Positions 9,521-18,791 of a DNA stretch of 64,000 bases are shown here, piece after piece (the stretch's first letter is position 1; each line of letters starts with the position of its first letter). The DNA is from Bordetella parapertussis (GTDB lineage: Bacteria; Pseudomonadota; Gammaproteobacteria; Burkholderiales; Burkholderiaceae_B): positions 62,001-126,000 of the forward strand of contig CAMBFI010000007.1 in NCBI GenBank assembly GCA_945865935.1. The letters are read 5' to 3'. The notes below the pieces were generated by a model. The model did not search any database. It was not told where the DNA came from and saw only the letters and a program-made list of their open reading frames with translations. Both the position numbers and the translations under genes were made by a program.

Positions 9521-11452
9521 CTAATTTTTATACGCTTGTTGTAATGCCCGTTCGATACGATCGAAAGCGACAGTCGCCCGTGGAACTTTAAACGAAAACC
9601 ACGTGCGCACATCCTCTTCGAGCGCTAACCCATGCATATAGTTATAAAGTGCTTTTTTAAGCCCAACACCTAACGCTGCGTGGTCGACGCCGGTTGGGTC
9701 AACAAACCCCACATCATTTTTTGCGAAGGTGATGGGCGGGAGTGGCTTGAGCGTGACGCCATATTCCGCGGGATTTTTCCCGACTGGTGAATGGACCGTC
9801 GCTGTGAACCGATGAAAAAATCCACTTTGTATACAGCCATTGATAAACAACTGGCGCACCAACTCTAGGGCATCAACGGTATCTTGCACCGTTTGAGTAG
9901 GAAAACCATACATCAAATAAGCGTGCACCAAAATACCGGCATCACTCAGCGCACGCGTGACGCGAGCAACCTGATCTACCGAAACTCCCTTTTGCATGAG
10001 TTTCAACAAGCGATCAGAGGCCACCTCCAAGCCACCCGACACGGCGATACAACCGCTATGTGCCAACAAGCGGCTCAATTCAGGTGTGAAGGTTTTCTCA
10101 AAGCGGATATTGCCCCACCACGAAATACCCACATCACGCGCAATCAACTCGGTTGCTAGTGACTTGAGCGCCTTGGGCGGTGCCGCCTCATCAACAAAAT
10201 GAAAACCTGTTTGTCCTGTTTCTTGCACGATGGCTTGCACGCGATCTACCAATAAGCTCGCCGAGGCTGTTTCATAACGGCTGATGTAATCAAGACTGAC
10301 ATCACAAAAACTACATTTTTTCCAATAACAGCCATGGGCCACTGTCAGCTTATTCCAGCGACCATCACTCCAGAGTCGATGCATCGGATTAAGCATATCC
10401 AACAAAGACAAATAGTCATCTAGGGGCAGGCCATCCCAGGTGGGCGTCCCGACCTCTTCAAAAGGCACCTCCGGTTCGACCATATTGACGTAGCGCACGA
10501 CACCACTAGACGGCTCGCGCAGATACGTGCGAACCAATCGCTGACTCGAACGCTTACCTGCCAAATATTCTAATAAGCACAGTAAAGGTCGCTCGCCGGA
10601 ATCAAGCGTTACAAAATCCATATAATCGAACACTCTGGCGTCGGACAGCTCGCGCAGTTCGGTATTCACAAAACCACCACCCAACACGATGGTGATGTTT
10701 GGATGAAGCGACTTAATTGTCTGCGCAATACGAAACGCCGCATAGACGGTACCGGGAAACGGAACCGATAGCAATACGATCGTGGGCATATGACGTTCGA
10801 TCGCCGCCAAAGTGAGCGAGTACAGCGTGTCGTCAACAAGATTAGGGGCCGCAGCGAGCGCAGCGGCCAGTGCATCGAAGCTTGCCTGACTCGCAGCAAG
10901 CGCTTCACCGTAGCGCACAAACTCAAAACGACTATCAATCGACTCACGTACGACGTCAGACAAATCGTTGAGATAGAGCGTAGCGAGATGCTTGGCACGA
11001 TCTTGCATCCCAAGCGCACCAAACGCCCAACCAAGCGGGTCACCCCCCTCCTCGTCTATGTACGCATCCAAACTGGCGAACCGCGGCCCTTCGGGCAAAT
11101 ACTGCCGGCTCACAATACGATGCGCGAGCGTCGCATCTCTGCCTTGCAAAAAGGCAATGACTCGATCAATCGTAGAGAGGTATCGGGGCAATTGACTGAC
11201 AAATATCCGCGATGCAGGACGCGATGGATCAGCCTTCTTAATTGCCGGCATGCATGCTGCGACCTTTCCTAAGCCCTCTTGCGAAAAGATCTCAAGGACC
11301 AGCTCAAGCGCAAGATCTTCTTGCACTGCATTGACGGCACGCGACCTCAAAAATCCTGTCAAATAGGCGGTCGACGGATAAGGTGTATTGAGCTGCGTCA
11401 TCGGTGGGATGACGGACAGCACGCGAACCGCTGGCGAATTCAAAAGAAGCAC
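9521..11452 (-). CDS. B12-binding-type radical SAM protein
   Basis: A 643-residue protein with the radical SAM CxxxCxxC signature in HGCYWKKCSFCDVS (about residues 370-380), which binds the 4Fe-4S cluster that cleaves S-adenosylmethionine. The preceding region holds IKSLHPNITIVLGGGFVN, the Rossmann-like cobalamin-binding fold of this class. After the cluster are FHFVDEAAPP and GGLEVASDRLL typical of Elp3-like cores. The substrate is unknown. The first codon here is GTG, which sits inside a hairpin; a TTG nine bases further in has better spacing from the AGGGAG element and is a good alternative start. It is flanked by a deacetylase-fold hydrolase upstream and a class II aldolase downstream. 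Confidence 0.82.
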   Translation of the reverse strand: MLLLNSPAVRVLSVIPPMTQLNTPYPSTAYLTGFLRSRAVNAVQEDLALELVLEIFSQEGLGKVAACMPAIKKADPSRPASRIFVSQLPRYLSTIDRVIAFLQGRDATLAHRIVSRQYLPEGPRFASLDAYIDEEGGDPLGWAFGALGMQDRAKHLATLYLNDLSDVVRESIDSRFEFVRYGEALAASQASFDALAAALAAAPNLVDDTLYSLTLAAIERHMPTIVLLSVPFPGTVYAAFRIAQTIKSLHPNITIVLGGGFVNTELRELSDARVFDYMDFVTLDSGERPLLCLLEYLAGKRSSQRLVRTYLREPSSGVVRYVNMVEPEVPFEEVGTPTWDGLPLDDYLSLLDMLNPMHRLWSDGRWNKLTVAHGCYWKKCSFCDVSLDYISRYETASASLLVDRVQAIVQETGQTGFHFVDEAAPPKALKSLATELIARDVGISWWGNIRFEKTFTPELSRLLAHSGCIAVSGGLEVASDRLLKLMQKGVSVDQVARVTRALSDAGILVHAYLMYGFPTQTVQDTVDALELVRQLFINGCIQSGFFHRFTATVHSPVGKNPAEYGVTLKPLPPITFAKNDVGFVDPTGVDHAALGVGLKKALYNYMHGLALEEDVRTWFSFKVPRATVAFDRIERALQQAYKN

Positions 11453-11476
11453 TCCCTACATAGATAGCAGGGAGTG
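11450..11476 (-). terminator. Hairpin overlapping the radical-SAM gene start
   Basis: A perfect 8-bp inverted repeat (CACTCCCT / AGGGAGTG) with an 11-base loop. In the minus-strand transcript its 3' arm contains both the Shine-Dalgarno-like AGGGAG and the GTG start codon, and it is followed by CTTCTTTTG. It may end transcription of the upstream hydrolase (stop at 11490) or control translation of the radical-SAM gene by hiding its ribosome-binding site. Confidence 0.5.
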
Positions 11477-11489
11477 TACCAATTCATGC

Positions 11490-12383
11490 TCAGCCGCTAG
11501 CTTTCACATAGCGCACAATGTCGGCATGGGTGGCAAACCAGACATCTGAATGCTGCTGTATGTGGCGGATCAAGGCATCCAAAATCCATACCCGCGAGCG
11601 ATAGCCAATGATATGCGGATGCATCGTTAGTTGAAACAAGCCACCTTCGGCATAGGCCGCATCAAATTCGCGCTTGAAGATATCAAAGACATCCGTGGGC
11701 GGCGTATATGGGCGTAACGCCGCGAAACGGTTCATATTGAAGTACACCGCATCGTCTCGGATCCACTCGACCGGCAGCTCAATCACGCCTGTGGCTCGCT
11801 CATCCATCAACAGCTCATAACAATCCACGTCCGCCATGAGCGAGCTGTCGTAAATCAACCCAAGCTCTTTTGCCAACCTGAGCGTATTGGGACTGAAATC
11901 CCAAGAAGGTGTGCGCATCCCTACCGGCGCGACTCCCGTGATCTTGTGCAAGACCTCAAAACTGCGTTGCATCAGATCGCGTTCGGCGTCGATGGGAAGC
12001 ACCGAATTTCGTTCGTGAATCCAACCGTGAATGCCGATTTCATGACCCAACGCTGCAAGATTTTTTTGCTCATCGGGATAGAGTAAAGCGGTAACGGCAG
12101 GCACAAAAAAACTTGCCGGCACATCGTGGCGAGTAAGGATCTCAACAATGCGGGGCACGCCTTGCCGATTTCCGTATTGGCCCTGAGAGAGCTTTCCGGG
12201 CGAGTCGCCGCCCTCTCTGAGTTCGTTTGTTTCGTGATCCGAATCAAAAGAAAGTGCGACAGCGCAACGTGCACCACCGGGCCAAGACGCTGGTCGCAAA
12301 CTCCGCCCCGCACGAACACGGTTCACGATTTCGCGCCATTGACTTTCCGGCCAACGCCAAGGCTCTAGCGGCTGAGCACTCAT
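11490..12383 (-). CDS. Polysaccharide deacetylase-family (NodB-fold) hydrolase
   Basis: A 297-residue protein with no signal peptide. It has NodB-fold motif 1 SFDSDHE (Asp47, Asp49), motif 2 with metal histidines in HGWIHERN (His119, His123), motif 3 MRTPSWDFS, and a late MHPHIIGYRSR segment. Cytoplasmic members of this family include PuuE-type allantoinases that open cyclic ureides, so a small cyclic amide is as likely a substrate as a glycan. The ATG overlaps the stop of the upstream Bug receptor by four bases (ATGA), so receptor and hydrolase are co-translated. That suggests the receptor's ligand is connected with this enzyme. Confidence 0.85.
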   Translation of the reverse strand: MSAQPLEPWRWPESQWREIVNRVRAGRSLRPASWPGGARCAVALSFDSDHETNELREGGDSPGKLSQGQYGNRQGVPRIVEILTRHDVPASFFVPAVTALLYPDEQKNLAALGHEIGIHGWIHERNSVLPIDAERDLMQRSFEVLHKITGVAPVGMRTPSWDFSPNTLRLAKELGLIYDSSLMADVDCYELLMDERATGVIELPVEWIRDDAVYFNMNRFAALRPYTPPTDVFDIFKREFDAAYAEGGLFQLTMHPHIIGYRSRVWILDALIRHIQQHSDVWFATHADIVRYVKASG

Positions 12384-13384
12384 TTTGAAGGCGCTTCAGG
12401 AAGACTCTTTGCAATCGCAATCGCGGCTTGCGCCTCTTGGGCAACAAACTTAACAAACTCGGCGGGCGGCATGCCAACGCCATATAGGCCCTGCGCTTCA
12501 AACTGCTTGATCACGTCGGGGTCTTTGATCGCTTGCTGCACCGCGCTATAAATTTTGTCAACGATTGGCGTTGGCGCGCCAGCAGGCAACCATAAACCAA
12601 ACCAATTCACGACGTCAAAATTTGGAATGCCCGTCTCTTGCATGGTCGGAACATTAGGCAAGCCCTTCCAGCGAGTGCTACCCGTTAAGGCCAACGCGCG
12701 TAGCTTACCGGCTTCAACGTGCTTGATCGCGATCTGTGTTCCGACAAAAAACATGTCCACGCGACCACTGAGCAAATCACTCATAACTTCAGCCACGCCC
12801 TTGTAAGGGACCATCAAAATATCGGTCTGGGTCTTGGCTTTGAACACTTCAGCGGGGATATGGCTGGCCGTGCCTAAGCCAGCACTGGCGTAGCTCAGTT
12901 TGCCTGGATTCTTCTTGGCTAAGGCAACAAGCTCAGAAACATTGTTGGCGGCTAAGCTCGTGGGGATCACCAGCGCTTGTCCATAATTCTGCGCGACCAG
13001 CGACACGTGAGTGAAGTCCTTGACCGAGTCATACGGGACGTTCTTATTGAAAGGCGGGATCGTTGCATGGGAAGCTGTCGTAAACAACCAAGAATACCCA
13101 TCAGCAGGCTGCTTGGCTAAGTAGGCCGTGCCCACCAAACCACCGGCTCCAGGCTTGTTCTCCACAATAATTGACTGACCAAGCACACTCGACATTTTTG
13201 GACCGATGATGCGCATAATTAAATCTGGTGGCCCGCCAGGCGGCGACGGCACCACCACACGAATCGGCTTCGACGGAAAATTTGCATCTGGCTTCAGCGT
13301 GCTTGGCGTTTGTGCCACGGCGCCAAGCGTCGTGCAAGCAAATAAGGCCAAGATGAGTTTACGAGCGACTAAGTGGATTTGCAT
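12380..13384 (-). CDS. Bug-family tripartite tricarboxylate (TTT) receptor
   Basis: A 334-residue periplasmic binding protein of the Bug/TctC family. A signal peptide ending TLGAVAQ is followed by the family hallmarks: KPIRVVVPSPPGG, ENKPGAGGLVGT, a segment around NKNVPYDSVKDF, HVSLVAQ, and VPYKGVAEVMSDLLSGRVD. Bug proteins bind small carboxylates or amides such as glutamate, nicotinate or terephthalate and can feed TctAB permeases or act as sensors. No tctA or tctB gene is in the window. It is in an operon with the oxidoreductase at 13414 (upstream) and the hydrolase at 11490 (downstream). Confidence 0.93.
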   Translation of the reverse strand: MQIHLVARKLILALFACTTLGAVAQTPSTLKPDANFPSKPIRVVVPSPPGGPPDLIMRIIGPKMSSVLGQSIIVENKPGAGGLVGTAYLAKQPADGYSWLFTTASHATIPPFNKNVPYDSVKDFTHVSLVAQNYGQALVIPTSLAANNVSELVALAKKNPGKLSYASAGLGTASHIPAEVFKAKTQTDILMVPYKGVAEVMSDLLSGRVDMFFVGTQIAIKHVEAGKLRALALTGSTRWKGLPNVPTMQETGIPNFDVVNWFGLWLPAGAPTPIVDKIYSAVQQAIKDPDVIKQFEAQGLYGVGMPPAEFVKFVAQEAQAAIAIAKSLPEAPSK

Positions 13385-13413
13385 GATTACCCCTTTTTTT
13401 ATTTAATACGGCA

Positions 13414-14424
13414 CTAATCAAGTGTGATCGTGCGACGTTCGGCCGAAGACTTGATGATGGCCTCGAGAACGCGTGCGTTACGCACGGCATCTCCCTGAGG
13501 CGTCACCAACGCCTTCTTGTGTGTAATCGCTTTTGCGAAATCTTCTAACTCGAGTCTCTCCGTGCTGACCGCATCGTACTTGTGTACGACAGGCTTCTGT
13601 TTGTTGGTGACATTCGCCTTGTCAATCATGCACGTCGTCAGATCCCAAGTGTGCAGGTGCTCTACATCCCCCACCTGCACCCAACCATTCGAGCCAAATA
13701 TCTGCATTCTCCAGGTTTCTGCCGTCGCGATGACCGTGCCCAGGTAAGCCGTCGCACCACTCTTGAATCCCAAGAGCATCGACGTTGTGTCGTCCGAGCC
13801 AAAGTCCTGAGCAAGACGGAAACTCTTTGCCGTAACCTCGGTGATCGGCCCGGCTAGATACATCATTGCATCAATCACGTGCACGCCTCGACCTGTCATC
13901 CCGCCTGCCGGTGACTCATCTCCGGCATGGCGCCAGTGACCTTTGGGGAACCGGTAGGCACTGGGCCCACAGAAGTTGCCTTCAATATGCAGCACCCGAC
14001 CCAGTCGGCCATCTTCGATCATGCGTCTGACTTCTTGCAAGGCCGGCTGAAACCTCCAGTTGTACCCAACACCCAACACGATATTGTTTTCTTGTGCCGC
14101 CTTAGCCGCCGCTAAGGCACTCTCGCTATCAAGTGCTAAAGGCTTTTCACAAAACACATGCTTACCGGCGCGGGCAGCTTGTTCGATTTGCGCGGTATGC
14201 ATCGAATGGGGAGTAGCCAACACAACGGCGTCGAGCGTCGCGTCAGCGAGAATCTGCTCAAACGAATCGACTAAAGCGATGCCGTGTTGCTTTGCAAAGT
14301 CTTCCGCTTTTGAGCGCGTACGCGTGGCACCTGCAACGAATGTGATGTCCTGGCTCTTGCCCTGTACGCTGCGTACAAGGTTTTGGCCCCAAGTACCCAT
14401 CCCAATAATTGCTGCTCGAATCAT
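13414..14424 (-). CDS. Gfo/Idh/MocA-family NAD(P)-dependent oxidoreductase
   Basis: A 336-residue cytoplasmic dehydrogenase. The N-terminal Rossmann motif IIGMGTWGQN is followed by the family EKPLA motif (HVFCEKPLAL, about residues 92-101) and the later GVHVIDAMMYLAG segment bearing the conserved histidine. Members oxidise or reduce sugars, inositols and related hydroxy compounds. The gene sits between an alpha/beta hydrolase and a Bug receptor on the same strand, so it is probably one step of the pathway that uses the imported ligand. The substrate is not predictable. Confidence 0.9.
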   Translation of the reverse strand: MIRAAIIGMGTWGQNLVRSVQGKSQDITFVAGATRTRSKAEDFAKQHGIALVDSFEQILADATLDAVVLATPHSMHTAQIEQAARAGKHVFCEKPLALDSESALAAAKAAQENNIVLGVGYNWRFQPALQEVRRMIEDGRLGRVLHIEGNFCGPSAYRFPKGHWRHAGDESPAGGMTGRGVHVIDAMMYLAGPITEVTAKSFRLAQDFGSDDTTSMLLGFKSGATAYLGTVIATAETWRMQIFGSNGWVQVGDVEHLHTWDLTTCMIDKANVTNKQKPVVHKYDAVSTERLELEDFAKAITHKKALVTPQGDAVRNARVLEAIIKSSAERRTITLD

Positions 14425-14470
14425 GACACTTCCTTTGTTTCGGTAATAACTAGCGTTGTATTCAATGGCA

Positions 14471-15265
14471 TCAAGGATGCTTGGCTAAAAACTTCATCAA
14501 ATGATCGACGCACAAATCAGGGTAGCCGTCACAAATATTATGTGCGGCGGTATCCACACGCACGATCTCTGATCCTTTGATGCGCTGGTGCATGTCGTCA
14601 TAAGCATTCGCGTGACCAATCGACTCTCTTCCGGCAGAGACAATCAAGGTTGGACACTTGATGCCAACAAGCTCTTCCATAAAGTCGTGGGTACACATAT
14701 GCAACACGAAACGTGCAATGAACGCTGGGTCGTTTGACCCGGCTTGCTCGATAAACCAGGCGACCAATTGCGGATCAGCGTTTTCATCGAAGCGCTCGTA
14801 AATTGTATCCGCGAGGAATTTCTTCAAACCAATTTTCTGAATTTTTGGAATCCATGTCGGCGCATGACTATTTTTTAGTCCAGGCGTTGCACCAAAAAGA
14901 GCGAGCGTTTTCACGCGTGCAGCATGTTGTAGCGCAAACTGTTGTGCGACATATCCCCCTGCTGAGTTACCGACGATGTGTGCGCTTGGGCAGCCAATCA
15001 AATCCATGAGCTCCGCCACATCAGACACGAGATGATTAAGCGAAAAATCATCCGTCGCCGCAGGTGCCGCCGAGGCACCATGCCCCCTGAGATCAAGGCG
15101 TACAACTCGGTACTCCGCACTCAGGCGTGGCATCCAGCTAAACCATCGTCTTGAATTTCCCATGGCCGCGTGAAGCAAGACGACCGTCTCAGGCTTCGTC
15201 CAGGGGCGCGTGAAGTCGTCGATGTAGTACTCAAGCTCTAGCCCATCTTTTGTTTTCAAGCGCAT
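14471..15265 (-). CDS. Alpha/beta-fold hydrolase
   Basis: A 264-residue soluble hydrolase. The nucleophile elbow is GNSAGG (Ser101), the oxyanion segment is LLHAAMG near residue 30, LDLRGHGAS is present near 58, and a catalytic His appears in DTAAHNICDG near the C-terminus. It resembles the 3-oxoadipate enol-lactonase / BioH-like group, which hydrolyses lactones or esters. The chosen ATG (15263-15265) has GGAA at suitable spacing; a TTG at 15287-15289 overlapping the upstream Bug stop is an alternative. It is co-oriented with Bug receptors on both sides. Confidence 0.85.
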   Translation of the reverse strand: MRLKTKDGLELEYYIDDFTRPWTKPETVVLLHAAMGNSRRWFSWMPRLSAEYRVVRLDLRGHGASAAPAATDDFSLNHLVSDVAELMDLIGCPSAHIVGNSAGGYVAQQFALQHAARVKTLALFGATPGLKNSHAPTWIPKIQKIGLKKFLADTIYERFDENADPQLVAWFIEQAGSNDPAFIARFVLHMCTHDFMEELVGIKCPTLIVSAGRESIGHANAYDDMHQRIKGSEIVRVDTAAHNICDGYPDLCVDHLMKFLAKHP

Positions 15266-15285
15266 TGCATCATTCCAAAGCGTGT

Positions 15286-16257
15286 TCAATTAATGTTGAT
15301 ATTTGCAGCAGAAATAATTTTCTTCCACTTCGCAATTTCGTCACCGATCAACTTCCTCGCCTGTACGGGGCTGCCGCCAGCGACCGTATACCCTAGGTCA
15401 TCCACACGCTTCTGTATTGCAGGATCTTTCATTGCTTGATTGAACGCCTCGTTTATTTTTTTGATCACGTCGGCTGGCATTCCTTTTGGTCCAAGAACAG
15501 TCCACTGCGAACTACTATCCACACCGGCGAGGCCGGCCTGATCAAACGTTGGCACATTGGGGACCGCAGCGTTACGCGCACTGCCGGTGATCGCCAACGC
15601 CTTGAGACGTCCTGCTTCCATCGGAGCCCGCGCAGAGCTAATTCCGGTAAACGTCAAAGGAACTGTCCCGGCCATCACAGAAGAAAGTGCCTCGCCGGTC
15701 CCTTTATAGGGTACGTGCGCGATATTCACGCCAGCAACCATATTGAATAACTCGCCAGCCAAGTGCGTCGAAGCACCGTTTCCGCCTGAACCGTAGAACA
15801 AACCACCAGGCTTTTGCTTAGCGAGCGCAATGAGTTCTTTCAAATTATTTGCAGGCAAAGAAGGATGGGCCACAAGAATGACCGGACCGGACGCTAAATG
15901 AATGATTGGTACGAGATCTTTTTCGGTCTCGTAGGGCAATTTACGCAGTCCTGGATTCACGACAATCGAAGAGTCCACCGCCAGCAATGTGTAACCATCG
16001 GGCGCCGCTTGCGCAACAAGCTGCGTACCAATGATGCTTGAACCACCGGGCTTGTTGTCTACGACCACAGGTTGACCCAAAATCTCAGTGAGTTTCGGCA
16101 CCATGATTCGAACCAAAATGTCTGTCCCGCCACCAGGTGCAAACGGAATCACGATACGAATAGGCTTCGTGGGCCACGTTTGGGCCGATGCCGACAAACC
16201 GAACGCGCTAAAAATTAGAACAAGCGCACTGACCAACCACTTTAATGAATTTTTCAT
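15286..16257 (-). CDS. Bug-family tripartite tricarboxylate (TTT) receptor
   Basis: A 323-residue periplasmic receptor, first gene of the long minus-strand run. The ATG at 16255-16257 follows AGGAGC and starts a clear signal peptide (ends LSASAQ); an in-frame extension upstream does not fit. Hallmarks are KPIRIVIPFAPGGGTDI, DNKPGGSSIIGT, and HVPYKGTGEALSSVMAGTV. It is divergent from the amidohydrolase at 16452, and the 194-bp gap presumably holds promoters for both runs. Confidence 0.93.
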   Translation of the reverse strand: MKNSLKWLVSALVLIFSAFGLSASAQTWPTKPIRIVIPFAPGGGTDILVRIMVPKLTEILGQPVVVDNKPGGSSIIGTQLVAQAAPDGYTLLAVDSSIVVNPGLRKLPYETEKDLVPIIHLASGPVILVAHPSLPANNLKELIALAKQKPGGLFYGSGGNGASTHLAGELFNMVAGVNIAHVPYKGTGEALSSVMAGTVPLTFTGISSARAPMEAGRLKALAITGSARNAAVPNVPTFDQAGLAGVDSSSQWTVLGPKGMPADVIKKINEAFNQAMKDPAIQKRVDDLGYTVAGGSPVQARKLIGDEIAKWKKIISAANININ

Positions 16258-16451
16258 TTTTGCTCCTAAGTTTTCTATTTTTTTGTAACCTGTAGGGTAA
16301 CGAACATTCTGGAGTTTTACTAGTGATATGACGTACGATGGGCGTGAGACCATTCGCCCTTCAGCCGACAGTTCCTAAACATAATTTATAAACGGAACGA
16401 CATTGATCCCCAAGGCGGAGTGATAGACTTCCCTCAAGCAGGAGACTCAAG

Positions 16452-17291
16452 ATGACAAAAATTATTGATGCCCAAGTACATGCCTACGAACACGACCACC
16501 CCGGTCGACCCTGGGCTGCCGTGCTCCACGGACCCGCGTCAGTCACGGGCGACGCCATGGTTGCTGCGATGGACGCGGTTGGCGTCGACGCCGCGATTCT
16601 CGTTTCTGTTTTTACGATGTACCGCTTTGATTCAAGCTACGCCGAGCAGGTGTATCGCGCTCATCCGACGCGGTTTCGACTCATCAAGCCGGTTGACCCG
16701 ACTGATCCCGCCGTCAATGAAACGATTGACCAGTGGGTCAAGACGCCTGGCACAGTCGCCATCCGCATCATGCTCAACAGAGGTGTATCAGAAGACGCTG
16801 CAGACCCTGGGATCAATCGAGTTCTGGCTGCCGCCGCACGGCACAATATCCCTGTGAACCTGTTGTGCTGGGGCCGTCTGGATCAAGTCAAGCAATTAGC
16901 GGCACGCAACCCGTACACCCGAATCGTTGTAGATCACTTAGGACTTGAACAGCCCTATGAACCGCCACTGCTTGCACACCCCTTTAGCGAAATCGAAAAG
17001 GTCTTGGCCTTGGCACAACACCCGAATGTGGTGATCAAGATTACAGGCGCCTGTACCCTATCCCAGAAAGCCTATCCCTATCCAGACATCTGGGATCCCC
17101 TTGCACGTATCTTCGACGCCTATGGCATGGAGCGTTGCCTGTGGGGCACAGACTGGACACGTGCCGTGCAGGTGCTAACGTACCAGCAAGGCGTGGACGC
17201 ATTTAAAGTAACCGATCGCTTAACGCACACAGAGCGTGAGGCCTTGATGGGTGGAAACGTACAAAAAATTTATCGCTGTCACTTTCACTAA
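16452..17291 (+). CDS. Amidohydrolase family protein (LigI-like TIM barrel)
   Basis: A 279-residue metal-dependent or metal-independent barrel hydrolase of the amidohydrolase-2 group, which includes the 2-pyrone-4,6-dicarboxylate lactonase LigI. N-terminal DAQVHAYEHD, central RIVVDHLGL and C-terminal WGTDWTR (the conserved Asp) are all visible. The first motif has only one histidine where metal-dependent members have HxH, so metal use is uncertain. An AGGAGA ribosome-binding site precedes the ATG. It is the first gene of the plus-strand run and is followed 46 bp later by a second amidohydrolase. Confidence 0.85.
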   Translation: MTKIIDAQVHAYEHDHPGRPWAAVLHGPASVTGDAMVAAMDAVGVDAAILVSVFTMYRFDSSYAEQVYRAHPTRFRLIKPVDPTDPAVNETIDQWVKTPGTVAIRIMLNRGVSEDAADPGINRVLAAAARHNIPVNLLCWGRLDQVKQLAARNPYTRIVVDHLGLEQPYEPPLLAHPFSEIEKVLALAQHPNVVIKITGACTLSQKAYPYPDIWDPLARIFDAYGMERCLWGTDWTRAVQVLTYQQGVDAFKVTDRLTHTEREALMGGNVQKIYRCHFH

Positions 17292-17337
17292 CACTGTCGA
17301 ATACGCGCCTGAATCCACTTCAAACCAGACTGAGCCA

Positions 17338-18690
17338 ATGAACTCTTCTCCACAACTATTTGATCTCTTAATCAAAGACGCTATTTTGATTACAGCAGAT
17401 CCCTCGCAGCCGTTAATTCGAAACGGTTATTTAGGTGTGGCGCAAGGTGTCATTACGTACTTGAGCCAAGCCGAACCTCTAAATTATCGGGCAACGACAA
17501 CCATGAGCCTTCCTGGTCACTTTGTGACACCTGGCTTCGTCAACCCGCACGCCCACTCTATCTTGTCAATGGTTCGTGGTGTCGCGTCAGATCTTGGCTT
17601 TGCGCCCTCGTATACGCCGGGAATTCCAAAAGGCACGCAAGTCAATCCTGAACAAGCGCGCGCGCTCGCTCAACTAGGTGCACTCGAGGCACTGCTCTTC
17701 GGCTCAACCGTACTCGGTGACAACTTTGTTCACGCGGATATCGCAGCGCAAGCGATGGCAGAACTCGGTATGCGTCTATGCCCCAGCTGGCGTATCCACG
17801 ACGTCGACTTTGCAAAAGTTGCGCATGGCGAGTGGCACCACGATCCAGCAATCGGCGCCCGCACCCTAGAGGCGGGAATGGCACTTTACGAAACCTGGAA
17901 AGATCATCCACTAGTAACAGTCAATCTTGCTGCGCATGCGGTCGACACCTGCTCTGAAGATTTTTTAAGAGAGGTGGCAGAACTCTCCACAAAACATAAC
18001 TTAGTCGTCAGCACACATCTTGGGCAAAGTCAGGTCGAAGTCAAACGTGTCCACGAGCGCACTGGGTATACGTCAACAGAAGTCCTGTACGACACGGGTT
18101 TGCTCAATGACCGTTTAATGTGCGGACACTGCATCTACGTCACAGATTCTGACATTGCAAAAATGGCTGCTCATAACGCCCATGTCGTGCATATCCCAAA
18201 ACCTAACGCAACCTCTGGTCGCTTGGCGCCCACACCAAAACTAAAAGCGGCTGGCATCAACATTTGCTTGGCAACAGACACACAGCATGCCGACATGGTA
18301 GAGCTCATGCGCTGGGCGCTGATTACAGCGCGCATACAGGAAGGTGGAGTGAACGAGTCCTGGCAACCGGATCATGTTTTTCATATGGCCACGATGGGCG
18401 GCGCTAAAGCGCTCAGTATGCAGGACACGCTCGGTTCACTCACCGTTGGGAAAGCAGCTGACTTTGTCGTGATCAATGGCAATCGCCCTCACCTAACCCC
18501 CCATGTCAATCCAGTTGGTAACCTCGTTCATACGGGGCAAGGACGCGATGTCCTGCACGTCGTCGTTGCGGGTGATTTTGTCGTACGTGATGGGTTGCCA
18601 ACACGCGTGGATATGGATGAGGTCGTGCGTCGTGCGGAAACAGCTGCTCGCCAACTATGGGGAGCAGAGGGCGTACAGTACTGGTTGTAG
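17338..18690 (+). CDS. Amidohydrolase, cytosine deaminase/chlorohydrolase (ATZ/TRZ) type
   Basis: About 450 residues from the ATG at 17338; the frame is open back to 17251 but that part overlaps the previous gene and lacks homology features. The set expected for a mononuclear metal hydrolase is present: the HxH motif in NPHAHSILSM, HLGQSQVEV, CGHCIYV, and ATDTQHADM carrying the catalytic Asp. The C-terminal GKAADFVVIN is standard for this superfamily. It likely hydrolyses or deaminates an N-containing ring or amidine imported by one of the neighbouring receptors. The exact substrate is unknown. Confidence 0.87.
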   Translation: MNSSPQLFDLLIKDAILITADPSQPLIRNGYLGVAQGVITYLSQAEPLNYRATTTMSLPGHFVTPGFVNPHAHSILSMVRGVASDLGFAPSYTPGIPKGTQVNPEQARALAQLGALEALLFGSTVLGDNFVHADIAAQAMAELGMRLCPSWRIHDVDFAKVAHGEWHHDPAIGARTLEAGMALYETWKDHPLVTVNLAAHAVDTCSEDFLREVAELSTKHNLVVSTHLGQSQVEVKRVHERTGYTSTEVLYDTGLLNDRLMCGHCIYVTDSDIAKMAAHNAHVVHIPKPNATSGRLAPTPKLKAAGINICLATDTQHADMVELMRWALITARIQEGGVNESWQPDHVFHMATMGGAKALSMQDTLGSLTVGKAADFVVINGNRPHLTPHVNPVGNLVHTGQGRDVLHVVVAGDFVVRDGLPTRVDMDEVVRRAETAARQLWGAEGVQYWL

Positions 18691-18791
18691 TGACTTTATA
18701 AACGAAAGAGCCTCTACCATGCCGGCGCAGCACATGGCATGTATCTTGCTTGTGAACATTGGTCCATTCCCTAAACCTAAGAGATCACCAA

